A DNA stretch of 33,245 bases from Clostridiales bacterium UBA7103 (lineage in GTDB: Bacteria; Bacillota; Clostridia; Oscillospirales; Oscillospiraceae), in the NCBI GenBank assembly GCA_002493305.1, contig DKYJ01000029.1, positions 1-33,245 of the forward strand. Direction: 5' to 3'. Position numbers and translations under genes: made by a program. Of this stretch, positions 16,936-25,547 are shown one piece after another (within the stretch, counting starts at the first letter, position 1; every line of letters starts with the position of its first letter). The notes under the pieces were generated by a model. It worked only from the letters and a program-made list of their open reading frames with translations. It had not been told where the DNA came from and did not search any database.

Positions 16936-19170
16936 ATGGACGAAAATGTGAAAAGAGAACATGTCCTGCTGGATCCGGACGCAATGTTTGCCCAGCTTGA
17001 GGAGAAGATCATCGCCACAGGTCATCAGATGGACATGGGGCGTATCCGTGCCGCCTATCAAATGGCGCGCACAGCTCATTCCGGCCAGCTGAGGAAGGAT
17101 GGCTCCCCCTATGTGACCCATTGCGTGGCCGCGGCTGATATCTCTGTTGATATGGGGCTTGATGAGGATTCCATTATTGCCGCGCTCCTGCACGATGTCA
17201 TTGAGGACACGAGCCTTACTCATGAGGACATTGCCCGCCAGTTCGGCAAGGCCGTGGCCGACATCGTGGAGGGCGTCACAAAGCTGACACGTGTGCAGTA
17301 CACCAGCAAGGAAGACGAGCAGATGGAAAACCTCCGCAAGATGCTCATGGCCATGGCGAAGGATATCCGCGTGATCCTTATAAAAATTGCTGACCGCCTG
17401 CACAATATGCGCACGATGGCCTACCAGACGCCGGAAAAACAGCGTTCCAAATCCCTGGAAACCATGGAGATCTACGCCCCTATTGCCCACCGCCTCGGTA
17501 TGCAGCGGGCAAAGTGGGAGCTGGAGGATCTGTCGCTGCAATATCTTGACCCCACCGGCTATAAGGAGATCACCGACTCGCTGGCGGCGCGTATGCCGGA
17601 GCTTGAAGCCTTCATGGACGTTATGAAGGAGAAGATACAGAACCGCCTTTCAGAGGCCGGCATCAAGTCAACAGTCTTTTGCCGGATAAAGCATGTGTAC
17701 AGCATCTACCGCAAGATGTACTCACAGAAGCTGGATATCAACGGCATATTTGACCTCTGCGCCTTCCGTGTCATTGTGGACACGATACCCGACTGCTACA
17801 ATGTGCTTGGCATTATCCACGATATGTTCAAGCCAGTGCCTGGCCGCTTCAAGGACTATATCTCCACCCCCAAGCCCAACATGTACCAGAGCGTACACAC
17901 CACAGTCATTGGCACGGAGGGCATACCCTTTGAGGTACAGATACGCACCTGGGAGATGCACCGCACCGCTGAGTACGGCATAGCCGCGCACTGGAAATAC
18001 AAAATGAACGACGGCGGCGGGAGCCTGCGTCAGGGCGACGAGGATAAGTTTGCGTGGGTGCGCAGGCTGCTGGAGAGCCAGCAGGAATCCGACGCGCAGG
18101 ACTTTTTCCACAACCTGAAAATTGACATGTTTGCCGATGAGGTATTCGTTTTCTCCCCTAAGGGTGATGTTATCAACCTCCCCGCCGGAGCCACGCCTAT
18201 CGACTTTGCTTACAGCATACACTCAGATGTCGGCAATCATATGGTGGGCGCCAAGGTCAATGGCAGAATAGTCAACTTTGACTATTCCCTACAAAACGGG
18301 GACATTGTGGAGATACGCACCTCCCAGTCCTCCGGCCCCAGCCGGGACTGGCTGAATATTGCCCGCAGCGGCTCCGCCCGAACAAAGATAAAGCAATGGT
18401 TCAAGCGCGAGCGCCGGGACGAGAATATCATCCGCGGCCGGGATATGCTTTTTGACGAGCTCAGGCATATGGGCATCTCCCCCGACGATGCTTTGGACGA
18501 GGCCATTTCCGCCCCGGTCATCAAACGTCTTTCCTACACCTCGGTGGACGATATGTACGCCGCCATAGGCTATGGCGGCTGCACTGTGTCAAGAGTTGCA
18601 AACCGCCTGCGGGATGAGCTGCGCAACCATGAGTCGGAGAAAAAGTCCGTGCTTGATAAAGTCAACGATGCGGCGGAACGGCGCAACCAGAACGCCATCA
18701 AGGAGGGCAAGGCCGTCCACGGCATACTGGTACAGGGGCTTGAAAACTGCCTTGTGAAGTTCTCGCGCTGCTGCACTCCCGTGCCGGGGGACGACATAAT
18801 CGGCTTCATCACGCGCGGTCAAGGCGTGTCCATCCATCGCAAGGACTGCCCAAACTACCTCAACCGCCTCAGTGACCCGGAAAGTCAGGGGCGCTGGATA
18901 AATGTGGCCTGGGCAAGCCAGATAAACGACAGCTATGTCACAACCATCAGCATCTCCTCCAAGGATCGCTCCGGCCTTGTCATGGATATCGCCACCGTGC
19001 TCAATACGCTCAACGCAAAGGTGCGCAACCTCTCCTCGCGTGATATCGGAGGCGGCCTTGCGCTGACTGTGCTCACGTTGGAGGTCAAGAGCGCCGAGGA
19101 GCTGAGATATATCATGTCCAGGCTAAACGCCATCCCCGGCGTATCGCAGGTCACGAGAAACGGAATATAA
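16936..19170 (+). CDS. rel: Bifunctional (p)ppGpp synthetase/hydrolase (RelA/SpoT homologue)
   Basis: This stringent-response enzyme makes and degrades (p)ppGpp. The 744 residues show the full long-RSH order. The HD hydrolase domain is intact (H48 in TAHSGQ, H62 in YVTHC, H86-D87 in LLHDVIEDT). The synthetase domain begins at about residue 249 (RIKHVYSIYRKM) and includes DLCAFRVIVDT, GRFKDYISTPKPN, YQSVHTTV and EVQIRTWEMH. A TGS domain follows at about 400-460 (VFVFSPKGDVINLPAGATPIDFAY), then the zinc-finger-like segment with CC and a later Cys (CCTPVPGDD, HRKDCPN), and a C-terminal ACT domain from about 660. Both catalytic halves look functional. It is co-directional with recJ and dtd. Confidence 0.97.
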   Translation: MDENVKREHVLLDPDAMFAQLEEKIIATGHQMDMGRIRAAYQMARTAHSGQLRKDGSPYVTHCVAAADISVDMGLDEDSIIAALLHDVIEDTSLTHEDIARQFGKAVADIVEGVTKLTRVQYTSKEDEQMENLRKMLMAMAKDIRVILIKIADRLHNMRTMAYQTPEKQRSKSLETMEIYAPIAHRLGMQRAKWELEDLSLQYLDPTGYKEITDSLAARMPELEAFMDVMKEKIQNRLSEAGIKSTVFCRIKHVYSIYRKMYSQKLDINGIFDLCAFRVIVDTIPDCYNVLGIIHDMFKPVPGRFKDYISTPKPNMYQSVHTTVIGTEGIPFEVQIRTWEMHRTAEYGIAAHWKYKMNDGGGSLRQGDEDKFAWVRRLLESQQESDAQDFFHNLKIDMFADEVFVFSPKGDVINLPAGATPIDFAYSIHSDVGNHMVGAKVNGRIVNFDYSLQNGDIVEIRTSQSSGPSRDWLNIARSGSARTKIKQWFKRERRDENIIRGRDMLFDELRHMGISPDDALDEAISAPVIKRLSYTSVDDMYAAIGYGGCTVSRVANRLRDELRNHESEKKSVLDKVNDAAERRNQNAIKEGKAVHGILVQGLENCLVKFSRCCTPVPGDDIIGFITRGQGVSIHRKDCPNYLNRLSDPESQGRWINVAWASQINDSYVTTISISSKDRSGLVMDIATVLNTLNAKVRNLSSRDIGGGLALTVLTLEVKSAEELRYIMSRLNAIPGVSQVTRNGI

Positions 19171-19187
19171 ACGAAAGGCAGAAGGTC

Positions 19188-19631
19188 ATGAGAGCAGTAG
19201 TTACAAGAGTCAAATCCGCCTCTGTCAGCATTGGCGGCGCCGTCCGCGGTCAAATCGGCAAGGGGTTTCTGGTGCTGCTGGGAGTCCATAAGGACGACAC
19301 GACCGCCCAGGCGGAGAAAATCGCCGATAAGATTTGCGGTCTGCGCGTGTTTGAGGACGAGGGCGGAAAGATGAACCTTAACCTTGAAAGCGCGGGCGGA
19401 GAGCTGCTTATCGTCAGCCAGTTCACGCTCTATGCTGACGCCCGTTCCCGCCGCCCCGGCTTTACCGCCGCGGCCAGACCCGATGTGGCCGTGCCGCTGT
19501 ATGAGCAGGTGTGCTCACTGTGCCGGGTTCGGGGCTTCAATGTGCAGACGGGTGAATTTGGCGCGGATATGCTGGTGGAATCGACCAATGACGGGCCTGT
19601 TACGATAATTTTGGATACGGAGGAGCTTTGA
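19188..19631 (+). CDS. dtd: D-aminoacyl-tRNA deacylase
   Basis: Dtd removes D-amino acids (and glycine from tRNA-Ala) mistakenly attached to tRNA. The 147-residue length fits the family exactly. The two cross-subunit active-site motifs are present: SQFTLYAD at about residues 78-85 and NDGPVT near the C-terminus. The N-terminal strand MRAVVTRVKSASVSI is typical. The gene follows rel by 17 bases, an arrangement widely conserved in Firmicutes. The next gene begins immediately after its stop codon. Confidence 0.97.
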   Translation: MRAVVTRVKSASVSIGGAVRGQIGKGFLVLLGVHKDDTTAQAEKIADKICGLRVFEDEGGKMNLNLESAGGELLIVSQFTLYADARSRRPGFTAAARPDVAVPLYEQVCSLCRVRGFNVQTGEFGADMLVESTNDGPVTIILDTEEL

Positions 19632-20240
19632 ATGTTGATTAAAACTCTGCCTGTGGGGCAATTTGAGACAAACTGTTATATCGTCACCAACGAAAAGACC
19701 CTTGAATGCGTCATCATCGACCCGGGCGACGAGAGCAACACCATTATGGACTATCTTGAGGAAAACCGCCTCAAATGCCGCGCCATCATGCTGACCCACG
19801 GCCACATGGATCACACCGGCGCCGTAAACGCCGTTTCGGAAGAGACAGGCGCCCCCGTCTATATGCACGCGCTGGACGATGTGAACAGCGGCGCGTCGGT
19901 ATACGCAGGCTTTGCCCTGCCTGAGGGCGGCAGGCACTACGGCGAAGGAGATAAGCTTGAGATAGCGGGTCTGTGCTTTGAGATCATGGCCACTCCGGGG
20001 CACACTCCGGGCGGCGTCACTATCCGCTGTGAGAATGCTCTTTTCACTGGGGACACACTTTTCTGCGGCAGCTGCGGCAGAGTTGACCTGCCCGGCGGCG
20101 ATATGCAGACGGAGCTTGAGTCCCTGCGGCGTATCTGCGCCCTGCCGGGGGATTACGAGGTCTACCCCGGACACATGGGCAGCTCCACCCTTGAGCGTGA
20201 GCGCATGTTCAATTACTATTGCAGAGCCGCGATGGGCTGA
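19632..20240 (+). CDS. Metallo-beta-lactamase-fold hydrolase (glyoxalase II-like)
   Basis: This 202-residue cytoplasmic protein has an intact binuclear metal site: THGHMDH (H56, H58, D60, H61), H124 in TPGHTPGG, D141 in FTGDTLF and H181 in YPGHMGSS. Size and motifs match the small YcbL/GloB-like group often encoded beside dtd and rel in Firmicutes. The substrate is not established; a thioesterase activity on glutathione-like or other thiol esters is possible. Its ATG directly abuts the dtd stop codon, so the two are co-translated. Confidence 0.92.
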   Translation: MLIKTLPVGQFETNCYIVTNEKTLECVIIDPGDESNTIMDYLEENRLKCRAIMLTHGHMDHTGAVNAVSEETGAPVYMHALDDVNSGASVYAGFALPEGGRHYGEGDKLEIAGLCFEIMATPGHTPGGVTIRCENALFTGDTLFCGSCGRVDLPGGDMQTELESLRRICALPGDYEVYPGHMGSSTLERERMFNYYCRAAMG

Positions 20241-20279
20241 TAATCAAAAAAATGCGGTTTACCGCAGGGAGGATTTACG

Positions 20280-21197
20280 ATGCAGACAAAGCAGGAACCT
20301 TCACTTGTTATTCTGGCAGCTGGCATGAGCAGCCGCTTCGGCGGCCTCAAGCAGATCACGCCCGTTGACGAGCATGGCCATGCCATTATTGACTTTTCTC
20401 TGTTTGACGCTCACCGGGCGGGCTTTCGCAAGGTGATTTTCGTCATCAAGGACGAGATCTCTGAAGACTTCAAGGCCTTTATAGGCCGCCGCATGGAGAA
20501 ACATTTCGATGTGCGCTACGCCTATCAGCGGCTTGACGCTCTGCCTGAGGGGTACTCTGTGCCCGAGGGGCGCTCCAAGCCATGGGGTACGGCTCAGGCG
20601 GTGCTCAGCGCCGCGGGCGAGATAGACGGGCCCTTTGCCGTCATCAACGCCGATGATTTCTACGGCTGCGGCGCGTATAAGGCCATGTACGACTTTCTTA
20701 AGCACAATGAAGACGACACCTGCAGCGCCATGGTAGGCTATAAGCTTATCAACACTGTCACCGAAAACGGCTCCGTTGCCCGCGGCATATGTCAGGTGGA
20801 GGACGGCTGCCTCACCGGAGTCACCGAGCGTATCAAGATATTCAAGCGCGGCGAGGACGCCGAGTACACCGAGGACGACGTGAACTTCTTTCCCCTGTCC
20901 GGGCAGTGCACCGTGTCCATGAATTTCTGGGGCTTCCCCGCTGCGGTTCTGGATAAGTTCAGATCGCTCTTCCCCGCCTGGCTTGACAAAAATCTCAAGA
21001 CTGCTCCCCTAAAGGCTGAGTATTTCCTGCCCTATGTGGTCAACTCCATTATCGAGTCCGGCGAGGGTAAAGTCCGCGTGCTGGACTGCCACGAGGTCTG
21101 GACTGGCGTTACTTATCGTGAGGATCTGGAAAATGTGAAGGCATATATCGCGTCCCTGCGCCGTGACGGGCTTTATCCCGAAACCATGCTGGACTAA
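20280..21197 (+). CDS. NTP-transferase-family sugar nucleotidyltransferase-like protein
   Basis: This 305-residue protein begins with the nucleotide-binding signature of sugar-1-phosphate nucleotidyltransferases in the form LAAGMSSRFGGLKQ (residues 12-25), and has the metal-site Asp in INADDFYG. The family activates sugar phosphates with UTP, CTP or similar; the exact sugar and nucleotide are unknown. The ribosome site GGGAGG (20267-20272) lies just after a small hairpin, TGCGG/CCGCA (20253-20266), which could tune its translation. It is followed by galE, suggesting a nucleotide-sugar supply function for cell-surface polysaccharide. Confidence 0.85.
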   Translation: MQTKQEPSLVILAAGMSSRFGGLKQITPVDEHGHAIIDFSLFDAHRAGFRKVIFVIKDEISEDFKAFIGRRMEKHFDVRYAYQRLDALPEGYSVPEGRSKPWGTAQAVLSAAGEIDGPFAVINADDFYGCGAYKAMYDFLKHNEDDTCSAMVGYKLINTVTENGSVARGICQVEDGCLTGVTERIKIFKRGEDAEYTEDDVNFFPLSGQCTVSMNFWGFPAAVLDKFRSLFPAWLDKNLKTAPLKAEYFLPYVVNSIIESGEGKVRVLDCHEVWTGVTYREDLENVKAYIASLRRDGLYPETMLD

Positions 21198-21225
21198 AAC
21201 TTGACTAAAAAGGAGCGTTAGTTCG

Positions 21226-22245
21226 ATGAATGTACTTGTAACCGGCGGTGCCGGATATATCGGCAGCCACACCTGCGTTGAGCTTCTGGAAAGGGGCTAT
21301 GGCGTTGTTGTAATTGATAATCTTGTAAACTCCAGCTACAAATCCCTTGAGCGCGTAGAGCAGATCACCGGCAAAAAGGTGGAGTTTTATCAGGAGGATG
21401 TGCGCAATCGCGCCGCCCTTGACCGGATACTTGAAAAGCACGACATCGGCTGCGCCATCCACTTTGCCGGGCTCAAGGCCGTGGGCGAGTCCGTGGCGAT
21501 GCCCCTTGAGTATTACGACAACAACCTTTTCTCCACCGTTACTCTGTGCGAGGCCATGCGTGACCACGGCGTGAAGGATATCGTCTTTTCTTCCTCTGCA
21601 ACGGTCTATTCAGGGGACAATGACATGCCCCTGCGTGAGGGTTCCAGAACAGGCATGTGCACCAATCCCTACGGCTGGACGAAGTACATGTCTGAGCAGA
21701 TCATGCGGGACATGGCCAGCGCTGACAAGGAGTGGGCAGTGGTCCTGCTGCGGTATTTCAATCCCATCGGCGCCCACCCCAGCGGGCTTATCGGCGAGGA
21801 TCCCAAGGGTATACCCAACAATCTCATGCCCTACATCTCTCAGGTGGCCGTCGGTCGACGCAAGGAACTGAGCGTGTTCGGCAACGATTACGACACCCAC
21901 GACGGCACAGGCGTGCGCGACTACATACATGTTGTAGACCTCGCCCGCGGCCACGTGGCGGCCATCGAGTATATGCGGAAAAATCACCGCGGCGAAAGCG
22001 TATTCAACCTTGGCACTGGCACGGGTTACAGCGTGCTTGACATGGTGAAGGCCTTCAGCCGCGTCACCGGTCGGGATATCCCATATAAGATAGTTGACCG
22101 CCGCCCCGGCGATCTGGCCACTGTGTATTCAAGCCCCGACAAAAGCGCCGAGCTTCTTGGCTGGCGGGCGCAGTACACCCTTGACGATATGTGCCGAGAC
22201 GCGTGGAACTGGCAGTCCAAAAACCCCATGGGCTACGAGGGCTGA
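21226..22245 (+). CDS. galE: UDP-glucose 4-epimerase
   Basis: GalE interconverts UDP-glucose and UDP-galactose with bound NAD. The 339-residue protein has the Rossmann motif GGAGYIG (residues 7-13), the serine S124 in SSSATVYS, and the catalytic pair Y149-x-x-x-K153 in NPYGWTKYM. Length and the YFNPIGAHPSG segment fit GalE rather than other epimerases or dehydratases. AGGAGCG precedes the ATG. Two tandem terminators follow it. Confidence 0.96.
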   Translation: MNVLVTGGAGYIGSHTCVELLERGYGVVVIDNLVNSSYKSLERVEQITGKKVEFYQEDVRNRAALDRILEKHDIGCAIHFAGLKAVGESVAMPLEYYDNNLFSTVTLCEAMRDHGVKDIVFSSSATVYSGDNDMPLREGSRTGMCTNPYGWTKYMSEQIMRDMASADKEWAVVLLRYFNPIGAHPSGLIGEDPKGIPNNLMPYISQVAVGRRKELSVFGNDYDTHDGTGVRDYIHVVDLARGHVAAIEYMRKNHRGESVFNLGTGTGYSVLDMVKAFSRVTGRDIPYKIVDRRPGDLATVYSSPDKSAELLGWRAQYTLDDMCRDAWNWQSKNPMGYEG

Positions 22246-22269
22246 CAATAGTTAATCTGACATTGATGC

Positions 22270-22315
22270 AAAAACCTGTGCTTCGGTAAAAGCTCTACCG
22301 CAGCACAGGTTTTTT
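22270..22315 (+). terminator. Intrinsic terminator of galE (first of two)
   Basis: A 12-bp stem AAAAACCTGTGC/GCACAGGTTTTT encloses a second inner stem CGGTA/TACCG and ends in a six-T run. Confidence 0.92.
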
Positions 22316-22320
22316 GATGA

Positions 22321-22364
22321 GCCCTGAAACCGAAACGCGCTATATTTCGGCTTCAGGGCGTTTT
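22321..22364 (+). terminator. Second, tandem terminator after galE
   Basis: GCCCTGAA/TTCAGGGC plus CCGAAA/TTTCGG form a 14-bp stem with one mismatch and a 9-base loop, followed by four T. It sits five bases after the first and insulates the padR promoter, whose -35 box begins 10 bases later. Confidence 0.85.
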
Positions 22365-22373
22365 AACATACCC

Positions 22374-22410
22374 TTGACAGATGATATACTGTGTAGTACA
22401 CTGTATATCA
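22374..22410 (+). promoter_or_regulatory. padR promoter with embedded 29-bp palindromic operator
   Basis: TTGACA (22374-22379), 17 bases and TACACT (22397-22402) form the promoter. A palindrome centred on 22396 spans 22382-22410: left arm TGATATACtGTGTA, right arm TACACtGTATATCA, 13 of 14 positions paired. The operator thus covers the spacer, the -10 box and the expected start site. This is the placement expected for repression by the PadR-family protein encoded next. Confidence 0.85.
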
Positions 22411-22425
22411 GGGGGGGCGAGGTAT

Positions 22426-22758
22426 ATGGATATTGAAGATTGGAGATCCCAGATAAAACGGGGTACTCTTGAGTTTTGTATACTGCTGCTGATCAGGCAG
22501 AGATCCTCCTATGGGTACGAGATCATCAGCACTCTTGGTAAATACCCGAGCATCGCGGCAAAGGAAAACACTATTTATCCCCTGCTCCGCCGGCTTTTGA
22601 AGGAGGGGTACATCTCCTCATACTGGCAGGAGGGGACGGAGGGTCTGCCGCCGAGAAAGTATTATTCACTCACAGTAAAAGGTGAAGAATATCTGGCCGC
22701 CATGTCTCTGGAATGGGAGACTCTGATATGCGCTGTCCGGGATATAAAAGGAGAATAA
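22426..22758 (+). CDS. PadR-family transcriptional regulator
   Basis: This 110-residue winged-helix repressor has the PadR core: KRGTLEFCILLLIRQRSSYGYEI, then ENTIYPLLRRLLKEGYISSYW and the wing PPRKYYSLTVKGEEYL. The start at 22426 is chosen because the GGGGCGAGGT ribosome site lies just before it; the open frame extends back into the promoter. It lies two bases before a HAAS-domain membrane protein gene, the classic PadR partner arrangement in Firmicutes. It probably controls its own operon through the palindrome at 22382-22410. The inducer is unknown. Confidence 0.93.
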   Translation: MDIEDWRSQIKRGTLEFCILLLIRQRSSYGYEIISTLGKYPSIAAKENTIYPLLRRLLKEGYISSYWQEGTEGLPPRKYYSLTVKGEEYLAAMSLEWETLICAVRDIKGE

Positions 22759-22760
22759 GC

Positions 22761-23330
22761 ATGGAAAAAGCATTGAACGTATATCTTGACAAGATGGAAA
22801 AATACCTCCGTCCCATTTCCGCCTCCGAGCGCCTTGACATCATCAGTGAGATCCGCAGCGAGATGCAGGATCTGAGCGACAGCGGCGTTCCCGCCGTTAA
22901 TATCATCGAAAGGCTGGGTAATCCCAAGGAACTTGCCAGGGCGTATCTCGGGGATCTGCTCACGAAGGAAAGCCGTTTTACATGGCGTCGTTTTCTGATC
23001 GTCTGCGCTTTTTACGGTGTTGTGGGATTTTCGGGCATGGTGGTGATCCCATGCCTCGGCATCATCGCGCCCACCTTTATTATCTGCGGCGTTGCCGCGC
23101 CGCTTCTGGGCGCGTTTAAAATGATCGACTATTTATTTGCCCTCCATATTCCCTACGCCCAGAACATCGGCATAGTTTTGGCCGGGCTCGTGGAGTTCAA
23201 CCCGATTTTGGAGTTCATTATCTCGCTGTTTGTCGGCGTGCTTATTTTCCTTGCCGGGCGGGGTGCGTGGAGGCTCCTGCTGTTTTATTGCAGGAAGGTA
23301 AGCCGAGCCGCCAACAGGCTGTCCATCTGA
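22761..23330 (+). CDS. HAAS/DUF1700-type membrane protein
   Basis: This 189-residue protein starts with a soluble helical HAAS-like segment (about residues 1-70), with the family pattern YLDKMEKYLRPISASERLDI followed by EIRSEM and later IIERLGNPKELARAYL. About three to four hydrophobic helices follow (WRRFLIVCAFYGVVGFSGMV, IIAPTFIICGVAAPLLGA, NIGIVLAGLVEF, IISLFVGVLIFLAG). Such proteins are encoded after padR in many Firmicutes, and the HAAS segment is thought to work with PadR in signalling; no biochemical activity is known to me. AAGGAG in the padR end serves as ribosome site. Confidence 0.82.
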   Translation: MEKALNVYLDKMEKYLRPISASERLDIISEIRSEMQDLSDSGVPAVNIIERLGNPKELARAYLGDLLTKESRFTWRRFLIVCAFYGVVGFSGMVVIPCLGIIAPTFIICGVAAPLLGAFKMIDYLFALHIPYAQNIGIVLAGLVEFNPILEFIISLFVGVLIFLAGRGAWRLLLFYCRKVSRAANRLSI

Positions 23331-23345
23331 GCGGAGGCAGGGGCT

Positions 23346-23969
23346 ATGAAATGTATTTTGCTCCACGGTCTGGGTCAGTGCCCCGCCGACTGGGAAAAAA
23401 CAATTGAAGGCATAGGCTCCGTGCTTGAGGTCGTCTGCCCGCCTGTGTATGACTGGCTGCCTGATGGGGAAGCAAACTTCTCCCTTCTGTATCAGGGTCT
23501 GGAGGACTACTGCCGCCAGCTCTATGAGCCTTTTGTCCTTGGCGGGCTGTCTTTGGGCGCTGTTCTTGCCCTGCGGTATGCAATTGATCATGGTGAGAAG
23601 CTTCATTCACTTATACTGATTGGAGCGCAGTTTTCAATGCCAAAAAAGCTGTTGAAATTCCAGAACATAGTCTTTCTCCTGATGCCTAAGGCGGCCTTCG
23701 CAAAAATGGGTCTTGGAAAAACGGAAGTGATAGGCCTGTGCCGCTCTATGATGGATCTGGACTTTGGGGCGGATTTAGCGGTTATCCCCTGCCCTACCCT
23801 TGTCATCTGCGGCGAGCGGGACAAAAGCAATCTGCCCGCAGCCTTTGAACTGAAAGAGCGGATAAATAACGCGCAGCTGCTTATTATCCCCAGGGCCGGG
23901 CACGAGCTGAATGCCGACAGTCCCCTCCAATTGGCAAAAGCCATCACCGCCTGCTGCCGCGAAAAATAG
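23346..23969 (+). CDS. Alpha/beta-hydrolase-fold protein
   Basis: This 207-residue protein begins MKCILLHGLGQCPADW, the oxyanion HG motif of alpha/beta hydrolases. The nucleophile elbow is GLSLG (Ser), the acid is in VICGERDKSN and the catalytic His is in RAGHELN, so the triad is complete. The order and size suit a small esterase, lipase-like or thioesterase-like enzyme; the substrate is unknown. It starts 15 bases after the HAAS gene and is the third member of the PadR-controlled operon, so it may be the enzyme output of that switch. Confidence 0.85.
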   Translation: MKCILLHGLGQCPADWEKTIEGIGSVLEVVCPPVYDWLPDGEANFSLLYQGLEDYCRQLYEPFVLGGLSLGAVLALRYAIDHGEKLHSLILIGAQFSMPKKLLKFQNIVFLLMPKAAFAKMGLGKTEVIGLCRSMMDLDFGADLAVIPCPTLVICGERDKSNLPAAFELKERINNAQLLIIPRAGHELNADSPLQLAKAITACCREK

Positions 23970-24033
23970 CTAAAGGTCTGCTTTGCCAATATGCGCATCT
24001 TATCACCGCCGGCCCTCTAATATTATGTTAATT

Positions 24034-24085
24034 AAATTATGTAAACCCATGTGCATTAATTGCACATGGGTTTACATAATTTTTT
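24034..24085. terminator. Bidirectional terminator with GTTTACATAAT arms
   Basis: A perfect 22-bp stem (24034-24055 with 24061-24082, loop TTAAT) is followed on the plus strand by a T-run. It closes the PadR operon and lies 9 bases past the stop of the minus-strand gene. Its arms contain two inverted copies of the recurrent 11-mer GTTTACATAAT (24036-24046 and 24070-24080). Confidence 0.88.
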
Positions 24086-24094
24086 ATTCTTTTC

Positions 24095-25504
24095 TCACCC
24101 GTCCACTATTCTGACGCTGGTCACGCCGAGATAGCTCTCGGTCTGAGAGACCATTACTGTTTTTTCTTTCTTTGCATGCCAGTATGAATCCTCGGTTGTC
24201 TCTATTTTTACCGTTTTACCATCTTCCATAAGCACCGTCACATAGTAGTCGATTTCATTGTTGTTTCTTATTTTTCCGACCGTGTCCACGACCTCCGCCT
24301 GATACTCAACCCTGTCTTTCACAAGAAAGAGGTTGAGATCGGATACGAGCGTCATACTGAACATAAACGCCGCAAGCCATAGAAGTGTCGTTGAGTTGCC
24401 GAGCCATCTCAAGCGTTTCGGAGTACGGAGGTAAATGGCAGCGCACAGCGCAACGGTGGCAGCACCCCACATTCCGTAAAACCATACAGGATTTACCATC
24501 TGCTGTTTATCAAGCCCCCCAGCGCAAAGCATCCCAGCCCAAAGAACAGTTATCAGCAGCGTCGCTATCGGGAAGCGGATATGCTTTTTCTTCCACTCGT
24601 CAGTCGCCTCCTTCGGCTTCGAGCAGGCGATGAACAGCGGAGCAAACAGGAAATAGTACACATACAGCGCAGTTGCGGCCAGCAGCGGCAATAAAACGAC
24701 AGTTATTATGAGTATCTCCCTCGGAACGGCATCAGTGTCCACAAAGTATACAATGACGATAGACACAATGTCGCACAGAGCCGCGAAAAGCGCGAGAATT
24801 ATCGCGCCCCGGCGCACCGCATTCATGTGTCCGTGCATCGGCAGCTCGTCCGCCTCGCTCCACTGGAGCTTGCCATATATAGTCTTTGCCACACCAAGCT
24901 TATCCCACGATGCCTCAATGTTCTTGCCTGTTTCAAGGTTTTCCCCGCAGTGAGGGCAAGCCGAGACATAGACAAGTGCTCGCCCCAGCCGCAGCTTTTT
25001 TACCGGCAAGGCTGCGCCGCACTTTGGACAGACCCACTTGGATTTGAAAAACACTCTCTGAATAAAACTCCATATGACGACAAGAAATACGATTACCGCG
25101 AAAGCCCATAGTGTAGTCAATATATCAATGTCTTTGCCGGAAATGAGTGGATAAAATACCGGCAGCAATAAAATCGAAAAAATGATTTCTAATATTTTGT
25201 GTCCCTTACGCACTGATTTATATGTGGGGTTAAGGCTCTTTTTATTCTTTTCGCTGACTAAAACCGTTGCTCCCCCGGCTCGCGCGAGGTTGATAAGCTG
25301 CTCTATTTGAAGATATAACTCGTCGCTGTCAGACGGCGCCAGCTTGAAAACAGACTCGTCGTTTTTAGAAAGCTCCGCCAAAGAGACATTCGCGGTGATC
25401 TTTTGCCCCGCAACCGGAAAGCTTATCTCGCCGTCAACAAGGCTTATTTCCAAATCCGCGTAATTCTCTTTTAAGCGCTCATAAACGTGTTTTATGTCAA
25501 CCAT
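24095..25504 (-). CDS. Zinc-ribbon-containing multi-pass membrane protein, function unknown
   Basis: I do not recognise a named family for this 469-residue protein. From the N-terminus: a roughly 90-residue soluble domain (VDIKHVYERLKENYADLEIS and on); two hydrophobic helices; a zinc ribbon with WVCPKCGAALPV and, some 20 residues later, ACPHCGENL; about five more helices; and a C-terminal beta-rich domain of about 70 residues ending VTSVRIVDG. The ribbon probably faces the cytosol. The start is set at the ATG at 25504, with AGGGG upstream; the frame is open to 25549. It is monocistronic by its terminators and is bracketed by inverted copies of a 17-base sequence (24069-24085 and 25548-25564). 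Confidence 0.78.
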   Translation of the reverse strand: MVDIKHVYERLKENYADLEISLVDGEISFPVAGQKITANVSLAELSKNDESVFKLAPSDSDELYLQIEQLINLARAGGATVLVSEKNKKSLNPTYKSVRKGHKILEIIFSILLLPVFYPLISGKDIDILTTLWAFAVIVFLVVIWSFIQRVFFKSKWVCPKCGAALPVKKLRLGRALVYVSACPHCGENLETGKNIEASWDKLGVAKTIYGKLQWSEADELPMHGHMNAVRRGAIILALFAALCDIVSIVIVYFVDTDAVPREILIITVVLLPLLAATALYVYYFLFAPLFIACSKPKEATDEWKKKHIRFPIATLLITVLWAGMLCAGGLDKQQMVNPVWFYGMWGAATVALCAAIYLRTPKRLRWLGNSTTLLWLAAFMFSMTLVSDLNLFLVKDRVEYQAEVVDTVGKIRNNNEIDYYVTVLMEDGKTVKIETTEDSYWHAKKEKTVMVSQTESYLGVTSVRIVDG

Positions 25505-25547
25505 ATTGCAAACGCCCCTATGTTTTTGTGGAATTCGTGCAAATATC

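Noticed and set aside
15808..17541. A 577-codon minus-strand frame across recJ and rel
   Set aside because: It spans two conserved plus-strand genes and their junction, which is typical of antisense openness; no motif or ribosome site.
24020..24047. A complete dif or Xer recombination site
   Set aside because: TTATGTAAACC fits a XerD half, but the bases at the XerC-half position do not resemble the known consensus here or at the other copies.
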